IMG/VR virus record: IMGVR_UViG_3300022209_000009
Location: 1 to 31,942 of that record
Origin: a virus
Length of the DNA stretch: 31,942 nt
Strand: one strand, 5' to 3'
The position numbers and the translations under genes are program-made. Of this stretch, positions 14,669 through 22,593 are shown piece after piece; within the stretch, counting starts at the first letter, position 1; each line of letters opens with the position of its first letter. The notes beneath the pieces are model-generated. The model worked only from the letters and a program-made list of their open reading frames with translations. It had not been told where the DNA came from and made no database searches.

Positions 14669-15056
14669 ACTCGGACTCGTCAAGAAAGGTGGCCATCGCC
14701 TCTTTGCGTGCTCCCTCCCACGTGCCTGATTTCTTGGAGATCATGTCGGTGATGGTCTGCATGATGCCGGCCCGCTTCCGGGTGAGGAGCTTGGCCTCAT
14801 CAAAGGTCAGCTTCGGATTCACCATGCCGAGCACGATCATCTGAATCTCGGCGTCGAGCGCCGTTTTCTTCTTGGCGATCAGGTGCGACTCGTCGCGAGT
14901 CAGCCCACGAACGGTGACGGTACCGATGCCCTCGATCTCAATGTCGACGGTGTCGGCTTCGAGGTCATCAGGTGCCAGTAGCGCGGCCTTGAGGTCATCG
15001 ACGACCGGCTCGCCGCCGTTGGTCTCGGCCCGCGCCTTGGTCCCCTGCTTGGTCAT
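14667..15056 (-). CDS. Tail assembly chaperone (G-like)
   Basis: The 129-residue protein starts at ATG 15056, in an ATGA overlap with the tail-tube gene. After a polar N-terminus it shows DIEIEGIGTVTVRGLTRDES, KKKTALDAEIQMIVLGMVNP and LTFDEAKLLTRKRAG, as in tail chaperones placed between tail tube and tape measure. It probably holds the tape measure during tube assembly. A longer form made by frameshifting into the T-like frame is expected. Confidence 0.85.
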   Translation of the reverse strand: MTKQGTKARAETNGGEPVVDDLKAALLAPDDLEADTVDIEIEGIGTVTVRGLTRDESHLIAKKKTALDAEIQMIVLGMVNPKLTFDEAKLLTRKRAGIMQTITDMISKKSGTWEGARKEAMATFLDESE

Positions 15057-15460
15057 ACCTGGTCGGTCTGGTCGACATCGCCGGAGATTTGGAGCTCGGC
15101 CGACCATGCGACCATGTCGTCGACCGGTGAGCTCTCTTCATAGCTCGTGACGATGGCCGAGAATGAATCCTGAGCGAGCCCGGAGCCGGCGCCTTCGGGT
15201 TGGCGTAGCACGGTGACCGCTGCGCCGCCGAGCAACGGGGCCAGCACGAGCCGTGGCGTCGATGCCGCGGCGTCGTCGTAGAAGCCTTCCATGCTGAACG
15301 TGCCGTCGGTGAGACCGCTGGCGTAGCGCTTGCCGTCGAGGCCGTACACCGTGGTCTCGTGGCTGTCGGCCGAGCGGGGGAACTCGCTCGACTTGGTGAA
15401 GCTGGACAGGTCGACGGCGTTGACCGTGACGACCGTGTTTTTGCCGTGGACTAGGGCCAT
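15053..15460 (-). CDS. Major tail (tube) protein
   Basis: The 135-residue protein begins MALVHGKNTVVTVNAVDLSS and continues with SSEFPRSADSHETTVYGLDG and GTFSMEGFYDD, the all-beta pattern typical of small siphovirus tube subunits. It polymerises into the tail tube around the tape measure. Its place between the tail-terminator-like gene and the chaperones is canonical. Start ATG 15460; a 12-bp gap follows the previous gene. Confidence 0.85.
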   Translation of the reverse strand: MALVHGKNTVVTVNAVDLSSFTKSSEFPRSADSHETTVYGLDGKRYASGLTDGTFSMEGFYDDAAASTPRLVLAPLLGGAAVTVLRQPEGAGSGLAQDSFSAIVTSYEESSPVDDMVAWSAELQISGDVDQTDQV

Positions 15461-15472
15461 TCTGATTGCTCC

Positions 15473-15880
15473 TTAGGTGGCGCCTTGGCCGATGACGTCG
15501 ACCTCGAATAGTGCAGCTATGTGGGCGATGTCACCATAGGTGGTCTCGTCGACCTCGCCCGCGGTGACCGTGGCCGAATCGTAGCTAGTGGCCTCGGTGT
15601 AGTCATCGATCGCAGCCTTGACGCTGTAGGTGCCGGAGCCGGCCAGATACTTGCCGACCGCGGCGTAGGATGCCCGGTCGTTCGCTCGGCCGACCACGAT
15701 GGCGACAGGGAACGTCCACCGGTCCTTGCCGCGGCCATAGGTGGCATCGAAGTTGACATCGGGGTATCCGAGGATGGCGGCCGGTGCCGGCACCATGTCG
15801 GCATCGAACGGCAGCACACGAAGCCCAGGGATGGCGCCAAGGGCCCGCCCGAGGTCGGTGGCGACCGATGCCAGGTTCAT
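15473..15880 (-). CDS. Tail terminator-like / head-tail completion protein
   Basis: The 135-residue protein starts with helix MNLASVATDLGRALGAIPGL, followed by alternating beta-strands (RWTFPVAIVVGR) and a second helix (SYAAVGKYLAG), ending in a strand (HIAALFEVDVIG). This alpha/beta layout and the position just before the tail tube gene fit lambda U-like tail terminators, which cap the tube and join it to the head. The start overlaps the previous gene by 4 bp (ATGA). The assignment is mainly from order and fold pattern. Confidence 0.7.
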   Translation of the reverse strand: MNLASVATDLGRALGAIPGLRVLPFDADMVPAPAAILGYPDVNFDATYGRGKDRWTFPVAIVVGRANDRASYAAVGKYLAGSGTYSVKAAIDDYTEATSYDSATVTAGEVDETTYGDIAHIAALFEVDVIGQGAT

Positions 15881-16482
15881 AGCCTCGGCCAGTCCCGCCG
15901 GTACTTCTTCAGGATGACGGCGACGTCAGGGTCGACCATCGCCAGTAGGCGCAGCTCCGAGCCGATGTCGGGTGAGCCGGCGACACCGAAGGGCGCATGA
16001 CGTCGGTTGAACAGTCGAGACGCCTGCAATAGACATGCTTGCTTGATGGCGACCGGCACCGACGTCCATCCATAGGTGGCGTCTATGGCGACGGTGCCGG
16101 GCCCGGTGCCCTTGGTCGGGCTCGTCACGGCGTCGAGGTGCATGCTGGTCCAGGGTCGGCCCTCGGCCGCGGCGTTGGTCGGCAACAGGGAGTAATCGCT
16201 TGCCGCCACCGCGCTCCCGTCAACGGTGACGACAAGGCCTGTGGCGGTCATGATGTCATCGATCTTGACCACGTAGCGGCCATGGAGTCGGGACCAGCGG
16301 TCGACCTCGAATGTGCGCTCTTCGACTGAGTCCGTCTTCCCGAATTGTCGGGAGGTCTCGTGGTCGATGGCTCGACTGGCGGCCTCCAGGGCGACACCGA
16401 GCTCCAGGTCGTCGTCGGTGTCGGTGATGCGCAAGTACGCCGCCAGCTCAGGCGTCGACGCATATGTGGGTGCCCATGCCAT
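15877..16482 (-). CDS. Head-tail connector (gp6-like adaptor)
   Basis: The protein has the usual connector opening: a helix with TPELAAYLRITDTDDDLELG, then VALEAASRAIDHETSRQFG, then a beta-rich middle (FEVDRWSRLHGRYVVKIDDI, VVTVDGSAV), and a C-terminal helical part (AIKQACLLQASRLFNRRHAP). Such adaptors form a ring under the portal. The length, 201 residues, is usual. It ends in an ATGA overlap with the terminator-like gene. Confidence 0.85.
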   Translation of the reverse strand: MAWAPTYASTPELAAYLRITDTDDDLELGVALEAASRAIDHETSRQFGKTDSVEERTFEVDRWSRLHGRYVVKIDDIMTATGLVVTVDGSAVAASDYSLLPTNAAAEGRPWTSMHLDAVTSPTKGTGPGTVAIDATYGWTSVPVAIKQACLLQASRLFNRRHAPFGVAGSPDIGSELRLLAMVDPDVAVILKKYRRDWPRL

Positions 16483-16485
16483 CGC

Positions 16486-16557
16486 TTACCTGGTTTCCGT
16501 TTCGAGGGGTGAAGTCCTGCCCGGCTTGCACCATCCATCAGCCGAGCAGAACTCCAC
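16486..16557 (-). CDS. Possible 23-aa micro-ORF with two Cys
   Basis: GTG 16557 to TAA 16486 gives VEFCSADGWCKPGRTSPLET plus three residues. It fills most of the 77-bp gap between two head genes and ends 4 bp before the next start. There is no overlap with the gene before it and only weak support, so it may simply be spacer. Confidence 0.25.
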   Translation of the reverse strand: MEFCSADGWCKPGRTSPLETETR

Positions 16558-16559
16558 GA

Positions 16560-16784
16560 TCAGTCGCCGGTCCGCTTGGCGGCACGCTTGGTGGCCTTCT
16601 TGACCGGCTCGGCCGGTGGCGGTGATGCGACCTCGCCCGGCACGGTGGCCGTGGTCCGCACCACGTCGGTGAACATACCGGGATAGCGCTTGACGATCGG
16701 GTCGTCGGCATCGAACTCGCGGCCCTGGCCGTACATCATGCCGCCGGTCGTGAACGACGTCGTGCAAGTGACTATCTCGCCCAT
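16560..16784 (-). CDS. Small head-region protein, 74 aa
   Basis: The protein begins MGEIVTCTTSFTTGGMMYGQ, continues with FDADDPIVKRYPGMF and a Val/Thr-rich strand, and ends in a Lys/Arg-rich tail (VKKATKRAAKRTG). It lies between major capsid and connector genes, where short proteins of this kind are common in actinophages. The basic tail may touch DNA or the capsid interior. A structural or assembly role is inferred from place only. Start ATG 16784 with AAAGGAAC upstream. Confidence 0.7.
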   Translation of the reverse strand: MGEIVTCTTSFTTGGMMYGQGREFDADDPIVKRYPGMFTDVVRTTATVPGEVASPPPAEPVKKATKRAAKRTGD

Positions 16785-16814
16785 GGTTGTTCCTTTCGGT
16801 TGGATGGTGGGCCA

Positions 16815-16855
16815 TCGCGGCGGGGTCCCCCTGACTGGTGAGGATCCCGCCGCGA
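16815..16855. other. Strong hairpin after the major capsid gene
   Basis: tcgcggcggg (16815-16824) pairs exactly with 16846-16855, and the stem can extend inward by gtcc/ggat with one G-T pair, closing a 13-base loop. It lies just after the capsid stop on the minus strand and before the next gene. There is no T-run, so it may protect the 3' end of capsid mRNA or attenuate downstream transcription. Confidence 0.6.
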
Positions 16856-16865
16856 CGAGCCATTA

Positions 16866-18314
16866 CTACAGCGTGGTCGGAATCGAGAGCACGCGGAATG
16901 CGTTGTCGTCCACCGATTCGGCGCCGGTCCGCATCCAGGCGTAGAGCCCGCGCTGGCCGGAGGGGAGGTTGGTGGTCGTGCTGAACAAATGCGGAATCAA
17001 CTCGACGTTCATACCGATCCGGTCGACGATGACGTAGCGGCTCCAGTTCCCGAGGAACAGGATGAAATTGTCCTCGGTGGCGCCGGCGTCGATGTCGGGC
17101 GAGTCGTCGAGGTTCGAGACCTCGACCCACGGATACCCGAGCAGGGTCTCCGGTGCGCCCGGTGCCAGCGACGTCCAGAAGTTGCCGCCGCCGCCGGTGT
17201 CGAACTGGCGAATCGCGTTCGCCGTGCCGATGTTCATGGCCCACGTCGGCCCCGCCTGGCGATGCCGTGGCGGAAGCTGACGCATCAGGTTGTAGACATC
17301 GGCCGCAGCGAATACCTCGGCGGTCGCTGGTGCGATCTCCGAGGCCGTGCCGTCGAGCTCGACCTCGATACCGGTCGGCTGACCCGAGCCGGTGCCCTTG
17401 GCGTGCGCCAGGGCCTCGGCGTTGTCTCGGCCTTCCATCATGGCGGTCCGCAGATCGGAGTCGATGTCGGCCCAATCGGCGCCGACCTCGACACTGAACG
17501 GCACGAATCCGGCCAGCTTGTAGACCGGAATCGACGGTTGCGCCAACGTGATTGCATCGTCGCTCACCTCGGCCGCCTCAGCGTCCCAGCTGAACGAGAC
17601 CGCCGTACCGGTGACACCGTTCCATGAGTCGCTCGTGGTTTGCACCACTCGGGCGATCTGGCGGATCGGGTTGAAGCTCAGGCCATCGATACCGATGATC
17701 GTCGGGTCGAGGGTGAACGGCACCGCGAAACCACCAGCGGCATCGGTCAGGGACTGAGCACGAGCGACCATCATGCGCTCGTTGTCGGTCCACTGGTTGG
17801 ATGCGCCCTGCATCAACTTCGTGAAGGCGTTTCGATACGTGACCGAGCCGGTCGCGAGGTAGCGCTTGGCAACCGACATCTTGTCACCAGACACGCGGGA
17901 CAGAGTCCGCATCGCCTGGTCCTTGACATCGTCGGGCGTGACCTCATCGCGCTCGAGGCCGGTCCGTACTCGGCCCCGAAGGTTCGGCAGATCGGCGTCC
18001 ATCCCAATGGTCGCGATGTCATAGGGGTCGCGGTTTTGGTTGATGTAGAACGGCGAATCGCCGCCTCGGGTGACGTTGCTGTCGTCGCCAGGCTCAAACG
18101 AGTTCGATCGGGCGATGACCGAGCGGCGGCGCTGCGTGGTCTTGATCTGGTCCTCGACCTTGGCGATCTCGGCCTCGAGCTCATCGAAGCGGGCCTGGGA
18201 TTCGGCCGGCATCGACCATTCCTCGGGCTCGTCGAAATCGTCGGGCGGGGTCGTCAAGGCCTCGAGCTGGCTGTACAGCGACCGCCAGTGAGTCTCTAGC
18301 TCTTTGATATCCAT
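16866..18314 (-). CDS. Major capsid protein, HK97 fold
   Basis: The protein builds the icosahedral head. The N-terminal region (residues 1-75) is helical and coiled-coil-like (SQARFDELEAEIAKVEDQIK), resembling the scaffolding delta domain removed by the protease. The body shows HK97-type segments: QSLTDAAGGFAVPFTLDPTI (N-arm and start of shell domain), SISWDAE-like strand (TAVSFSWDAEAAEVSDD), YKLAGFVPFSVEVGADWADI, GTGSGQPTGI, and ILFLGNWSRYVIVDRIGMNV near the C-terminus. Length is 482 residues. The start overlaps the protease gene by 19 bp. Confidence 0.95.
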   Translation of the reverse strand: MDIKELETHWRSLYSQLEALTTPPDDFDEPEEWSMPAESQARFDELEAEIAKVEDQIKTTQRRRSVIARSNSFEPGDDSNVTRGGDSPFYINQNRDPYDIATIGMDADLPNLRGRVRTGLERDEVTPDDVKDQAMRTLSRVSGDKMSVAKRYLATGSVTYRNAFTKLMQGASNQWTDNERMMVARAQSLTDAAGGFAVPFTLDPTIIGIDGLSFNPIRQIARVVQTTSDSWNGVTGTAVSFSWDAEAAEVSDDAITLAQPSIPVYKLAGFVPFSVEVGADWADIDSDLRTAMMEGRDNAEALAHAKGTGSGQPTGIEVELDGTASEIAPATAEVFAAADVYNLMRQLPPRHRQAGPTWAMNIGTANAIRQFDTGGGGNFWTSLAPGAPETLLGYPWVEVSNLDDSPDIDAGATEDNFILFLGNWSRYVIVDRIGMNVELIPHLFSTTTNLPSGQRGLYAWMRTGAESVDDNAFRVLSIPTTL

Positions 18315-19021
18315 CTTTCGTAAAAGTCCTTGTGTGTCTGGAGTTCGGGCACGCCGGACATCACCGAGGCGACCTCATGGTCGGGGTCGGTGTCAGTGGC
18401 GGGCGACTCTGGCGTCGAGTCGGTGCCTGGCCCACAAGGTCGACCGCGCCCTGCGCGATCAAGCGAGACACCGCCGAGCAGGGCCTCAGCGAGGCGGTGT
18501 CTGTCGTCATGGTCGGTCAGGTCGAACGATCGGAGATCGACGCTGGTACCGGCGTAAGCGGGGAAAATCACGGGCCCGAGCTCGATCAGCTCGGCCTCGG
18601 TGACCGAACGCAGCTCGACGTCGCCGTCGCGTTCCTCGATCGTGGTGGCCAACGGGCGGAACCGAATCGACATGCCGTCGATGGCCTTGGACGCGATGGC
18701 TTCACGCAATGGGGCGAACAGCTCGGCGTCGAACATTCGGGCCTCAACCTCGAGCCCGCGGGATGTCTCGGTGAGCTTGCGGAAGTCGCCGACCGGCAAC
18801 GAACCGAAAAGCGGGTGCGTGCCGTGGTCGAACTGGAGTTTCGGTGTCCGCTGGCCGAGCGACCGACGAAACGCACCCCGTAGGAACTGCTCGTCGAAAG
18901 TGCCCTCATAGGCGTTGTCGATGCGGGTCGGCTCGTTGAACGGGACCGCCAGGCCGACGAGAGTCTTGCCGTCGGAATCGCTCGGCTCGAAGCGAACATG
19001 ACGCGTAGCAACCTGGCTCAT
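18296..19021 (-). CDS. HK97-family prohead protease
   Basis: This serine protease cuts the capsid delta domain during head maturation. Landmarks are GLAVPFNEPTRID near the N-terminus, LQFDHGTHPLFGS near residue 63 with the catalytic His, and the GMSIRFRP motif near 115 with the catalytic Ser; ELIELGPVIFPAYAGTSVD follows. The C-terminal 70 residues are variable and polar. ATG 19021 has AGGGTGGG upstream; a GTG at 19030 is an alternative. It is the first gene of the late minus-strand operon and is divergent from the terminase unit. Confidence 0.9.
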   Translation of the reverse strand: MSQVATRHVRFEPSDSDGKTLVGLAVPFNEPTRIDNAYEGTFDEQFLRGAFRRSLGQRTPKLQFDHGTHPLFGSLPVGDFRKLTETSRGLEVEARMFDAELFAPLREAIASKAIDGMSIRFRPLATTIEERDGDVELRSVTEAELIELGPVIFPAYAGTSVDLRSFDLTDHDDRHRLAEALLGGVSLDRAGRGRPCGPGTDSTPESPATDTDPDHEVASVMSGVPELQTHKDFYERWISKS

Positions 19022-19030
19022 GTCACCCAC

Positions 19031-19096
19031 CCTAGAGCGATTCCCATTCCCATTGCTGCAAGACTAGTCCGCAGAGCGACAACGAGGAGATGGCGA
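19031..19096. promoter_or_regulatory. Divergent intergenic region between protease and terminase units
   Basis: These 66 bp must contain the start signals for both the plus-strand packaging unit and the minus-strand capsid/tail unit. cattcccattcccattg holds a short direct repeat (attccc twice), and AGGAG at 19085-19089 is the terminase ribosome-binding site. I see no convincing -35/-10 pair; the regulation is unresolved. Confidence 0.4.
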
Positions 19097-19525
19097 GTGG
19101 AGCGACGACGTAGGCCGAGACGGCGGGCCCGAGGTCTCGTCGCCGATCCGACGACAACGCTCGACCTCGCCGGATATGAGCCAGCGCTCGAGCTCGACAA
19201 GCGCGGCCAAGAGCTGTGGGACCAATTCGCCGACGAACCGCCGTTCTGGTGGGATGGCGCCGACGTGCCGATGGTCGCGGTGCTATGCGCCACACTCGAC
19301 GCCGTTGGCGCAGCGCTCAAGTCCAACGACGTCAGCCCAGCCGGTAAAGCGGCCATCGTGAAGGAATGGCGGACTCTAGCCGATCAGCTCGGCCTCTCGC
19401 CCACCTCACGAGGCCGGTTGAAGATGACCGAAGCGCAGGGCGCGGTAGCGGCCAAGAAGGTCGAATCGATGGGCGCCAAGCGAGCACAAGCGATAGATAT
19501 CGACGAGCTCGACGACGATGGTTAG
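19097..19525 (+). CDS. Terminase small subunit (probable)
   Basis: The protein would recognise phage DNA for packaging. It is 142 residues if started at GTG 19097, which has AGGAG 7 bases upstream; the longer frame from 18998 runs into the protease gene. It begins with an Arg-rich stretch (ERRRRPRRRARG), followed by helices with ELDKRGQELWDQFADEPPFW, VPMVAVLCATLDAVGAAL and AIVKEWRTLADQLGLSPTSR, the last typical of small terminases of HK97-type phages. The acidic end overlaps the large subunit start. Confidence 0.8.
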   Translation: MERRRRPRRRARGLVADPTTTLDLAGYEPALELDKRGQELWDQFADEPPFWWDGADVPMVAVLCATLDAVGAALKSNDVSPAGKAAIVKEWRTLADQLGLSPTSRGRLKMTEAQGAVAAKKVESMGAKRAQAIDIDELDDDG

Positions 19526-21071
19526 TCGCCCGCGCTGGTCGTCGCCGGTCACCAAGGCAGAGATGGCGGCCGGTGACGGCGCAGACGTCATCGAGTTCAT
19601 TCAAACCCATTGCCGCATCGACAAGGACTCGGTCGGCGGCAACCGTGGCGAGCTGATCCGACTACGCGATTGGCAACAGCTCCAGGTCTACCGCCTGCTG
19701 GCCCGGCGCGAGGATGGCCGACGCAAGCATCGGGTCGCCCTGCTCGGCCTGCCACGCAAAAACGGCAAGTCAGGGCTCGGCTCTGGCCTCTGTCTCGCCG
19801 AGGCCGACCAGGGCCCGCACGGCGGCGAGGTCTACTGCTGCGCCGGCGACCGAGAACAAGCACGCATCGTGTACGGCACAGCGCGCCAGATGGTCGAGAT
19901 GGACCCGGAGCTTGCAGCGCGGGTGAAGGTCTACAAGAACGAGCTGATATGGCCCGAGACCGAGACACGCTTCAAGGTCCTATCGGCCGAGGCCTACAGC
20001 AAGGAAGGCCTGAATCCGACGTTCGTTCTGTTCGATGAGGTCCACGTCCAGCCAAACGATGAGCTGTGGGACGTCATGGAACAGGCGATGGGGGCCAGGG
20101 TCGAGCCGATCATGCTCGGCATCACAACGGCCGGCGACCCGACGGACTCACTCGGCAACGACTCGCTGTGCAACCGCCTCTACCAACACGGCCAGAAGGT
20201 CGCCACCGGCGAGATAGACGACCCGACGTTCTATTTCGCGTGGTGGGAGCCGAGCGCCGGCGGCCGAGCCGACTGGCGAGACCCAGAGGTGTGGTATGAA
20301 TCCAACCCTGGCCTCGGAGACTTGATTTCCATCGAGGACTTTCAAGCCAAAGTGATCAGAGGTCCCGAGGCCGTCGTAAAGACGAAGCGGCTCAACATGT
20401 GGGTTGCCGGCCGTCTCACCGCTGTACCCGATGGCCGGTGGGAGTCGCGCCAGGTCGACCGCCCGAAAGGTGATCGGTTCGTCGAAGTCGGCAACGGAAC
20501 CAAGATTCCGGCCGACTGGCTCGACGACTGCGCGCTCTTCCTCGATGGCTCGTGGTCTGGTGACTCGACTGGAATCGTCGGATGCACCCGCGACGGATTC
20601 GAGTTCGTCATCGCTCACCACGAGAAAGGCGAGAACGACGGCCCCGACTGGCGGGTGCCGGTCAACTCGGTCAAAGCCGACGCCAGGACGGCAATGGACC
20701 ATGGAGCGCGGGGTCTCCTGCTCGATCCCCACGGGTGGATGGCGGTGGCCACCGACCTCCAGGATGAGGGCTACCCGGTCGTCGAGTGGCCGACGAACGC
20801 GCTGGCCCGAATCGTTCCGGCATGGAAGGACTGGTATGCCGCGATACTGGACGGAGAGCTCACCCACGACGGCAACCCAGCCCTAGCGCGGCACGTCGCC
20901 AATGTGGTCCTTAAGATCGATGCGCGTGGAGCACGTCCAGTGAAGACAACCAAGACCAGCCGCCGACACATCGACCTCGCCATCTGCGCGATAGGGGCCT
21001 ATGTGAACCGCGACCTCGACTTCGGCAAACAGGAACGGCCCCGGGCCCAGCTGTGGAGCTCCTACGCATGA
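19518..21071 (+). CDS. Terminase large subunit
   Basis: This is the ATPase-nuclease motor that packages DNA. Walker A is LGLPRKNGKS near residue 77, with VYCCAGDREQA after it; Walker B is FVLFDEVH near 170, and LGITTAGDPTDS is the coupling motif near 198. The nuclease domain starts at LFLDGSWSGDSTGIVG near 338, with LLLDPHGWMA and RRHIDLAICAIGAY as later metal-binding segments. Length (517) and order are complete. ATG 19518 lies inside the end of the small subunit gene. Confidence 0.95.
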   Translation: MVSRPRWSSPVTKAEMAAGDGADVIEFIQTHCRIDKDSVGGNRGELIRLRDWQQLQVYRLLARREDGRRKHRVALLGLPRKNGKSGLGSGLCLAEADQGPHGGEVYCCAGDREQARIVYGTARQMVEMDPELAARVKVYKNELIWPETETRFKVLSAEAYSKEGLNPTFVLFDEVHVQPNDELWDVMEQAMGARVEPIMLGITTAGDPTDSLGNDSLCNRLYQHGQKVATGEIDDPTFYFAWWEPSAGGRADWRDPEVWYESNPGLGDLISIEDFQAKVIRGPEAVVKTKRLNMWVAGRLTAVPDGRWESRQVDRPKGDRFVEVGNGTKIPADWLDDCALFLDGSWSGDSTGIVGCTRDGFEFVIAHHEKGENDGPDWRVPVNSVKADARTAMDHGARGLLLDPHGWMAVATDLQDEGYPVVEWPTNALARIVPAWKDWYAAILDGELTHDGNPALARHVANVVLKIDARGARPVKTTKTSRRHIDLAICAIGAYVNRDLDFGKQERPRAQLWSSYA

Positions 21072-21226
21072 CGTTCGTCCGTCGTTACTTCGACTTACTG
21101 GTCGGCATGCTCGGCGGCGTCGGCATGGTGGCCGCTATCGCCATTCTCTTCGGTTGGGTCATCGCTCTACTACTCGGCTCGCTTGCCCTGCTCGCTCTAT
21201 CACTGGTGGTGCCCTCGTGGGACTGA
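21068..21226 (+). CDS. Small membrane protein between terminase and portal, 52 aa
   Basis: ATG 21068 overlaps the terminase TGA as ATGA, and the stop at 21226 overlaps the portal start. After MTFVRRYFD the product is hydrophobic almost to the end, including VGMLGGVGMVAAIAILFGWV and a Leu-rich second span (LLLGSLALLALSLVV). Two transmembrane helices are likely. A membrane protein inside the packaging unit is odd; holin-like or membrane-associated packaging roles are possible but unproven. Confidence 0.7.
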   Translation: MTFVRRYFDLLVGMLGGVGMVAAIAILFGWVIALLLGSLALLALSLVVPSWD

Positions 21227-22593
21227 TCAACCGATTCCGACCGACCGAGCCCGAGAGCACCAAACGGTTCAACCTTGAAGCACTCCTGAACCAGGTGAAC
21301 TACCTCGGCCACAACTACCCGCTCGGTCTCCAGCAAACCATGCTCGGCGGCGACACCGAGGGACCCGACACGAGCTTCCGGTCGATGGTCGAGGGTGCCT
21401 ACCGCAGCGGTGGCCCGGTGTTCTCCTGCATCCTCGCTCGGGCGATGCTCTTCTCAGAGGCTCGGTTCCAGTGGCAGGAACTCAGAGACGGTCGGCCCGG
21501 CAAGTTGTTCGGCACGCCAGACCTGGCGGTGCTCGAACAGCCATGGCCGACCGGCACCACTCGGGAGATGCTGTGGCGAGCAGAGCAAGACGTCAGCCTC
21601 TCCGGCAATTTCTACCTGCGGAAGTTCCGCGACCGCTTGTGGCGGCTCCGGCCCGACTACATGCACATCGTGCTAGGCAGCCAGACCGACGCCAAGGAGC
21701 CAGCAGCCGCCATCGACGCCGAGGTGATCGGCTACCTCTGGGGCGAGCCGGGCTCGAATAACAAAGAAGTCCTCATGCCCGAGGAGGTCGTTCACTGGTC
21801 GCCGATACCCGACCCGATGGCGTCCTATCGCGGGATGAGCTGGATCACGCCAGTAGCTCGAGAGGTCGGCGCCGACCGTGGAGCGACCACGCACAAGGGC
21901 CGATTCTTCGAGAACGCGGCGACACCGAACCTCGTGGTGATGCCCGACGCCACCGTCAGCTATGACGAGTTCAAGCCGTGGAAGGAAGAGTTCCAAGACC
22001 AGCATGAGGGCGCGTGGAACGCCTACAAGACGTTGTTCCTCGGTGGCGGCTCGACCATTCAATCGGTCGGCCTCGATTTCAAGGCCATGGATTTCAAGGG
22101 CGTCCAGGGCTCCGGCGAAACACGCATCGCGGCGGCGGCCAACGTGCCACCGATCATCGCCGGATTCAGCGAGGGCCTGAGCAGCGCCACCTATTCAAAC
22201 TATGGCCAGGCTCGACGCAAGTTCGGCGACCACTTCGCCCGACCACAGTGGGGAAGCTTCGCCGCCGCCGTGGCCAAGATCGTGCCGCCACCTCGGTCGG
22301 GTGTCTCACGCTTGTGGTATGACGACAGAGACATCGCGTTCCTACGTGAGGACCAGGGCGACGAGGCCGACATCCGCCAGAAGGATGCAGCGACGGTGCG
22401 AACGCTCGTCGAGGCCGGTTTCGAGCCCGACGCCGCCGTGTCGTTCGTCCAGTCGGGCAACCTGGTTGCGCTCGAAGGCAACCACAGCGGCAACGTCTCT
22501 GTACAACTACAACCGGCCGACGGCAGTGGGAACAGCGCGGGTGGGACGTTCGACGTGAACCAAGACGACGAAGGCGCCGCAACCCCCAACTAG
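21217..22593 (+). CDS. Portal protein, HK97 family
   Basis: The protein forms the dodecameric ring at the head vertex through which DNA passes. Recognisable segments are GPVFSCILARAMLFSEARFQ near residue 70, WRAEQDVSLSGNFYLRKFRD, MPEEVVHWSPIPDPMASYRG, FFENAATPNLVVMPD, and NVPPIIAGFSEGLSSATYSN, the family's strongest signature. Length 458. The start is GTG 21217 (MGLINRFRP); the longer frame from 21154 covers the membrane gene. The gene ends just before the pentanucleotide array. Confidence 0.95.
   Translation: MGLINRFRPTEPESTKRFNLEALLNQVNYLGHNYPLGLQQTMLGGDTEGPDTSFRSMVEGAYRSGGPVFSCILARAMLFSEARFQWQELRDGRPGKLFGTPDLAVLEQPWPTGTTREMLWRAEQDVSLSGNFYLRKFRDRLWRLRPDYMHIVLGSQTDAKEPAAAIDAEVIGYLWGEPGSNNKEVLMPEEVVHWSPIPDPMASYRGMSWITPVAREVGADRGATTHKGRFFENAATPNLVVMPDATVSYDEFKPWKEEFQDQHEGAWNAYKTLFLGGGSTIQSVGLDFKAMDFKGVQGSGETRIAAAANVPPIIAGFSEGLSSATYSNYGQARRKFGDHFARPQWGSFAAAVAKIVPPPRSGVSRLWYDDRDIAFLREDQGDEADIRQKDAATVRTLVEAGFEPDAAVSFVQSGNLVALEGNHSGNVSVQLQPADGSGNSAGGTFDVNQDDEGAATPN

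Noticed and set aside
16486-17475. 329-aa minus-strand ORF overlapping the capsid gene
   Set aside because: It is an Arg/His-rich out-of-frame reading of the capsid gene. Only its last 24 codons lie outside known genes and are listed as a doubtful micro-ORF.
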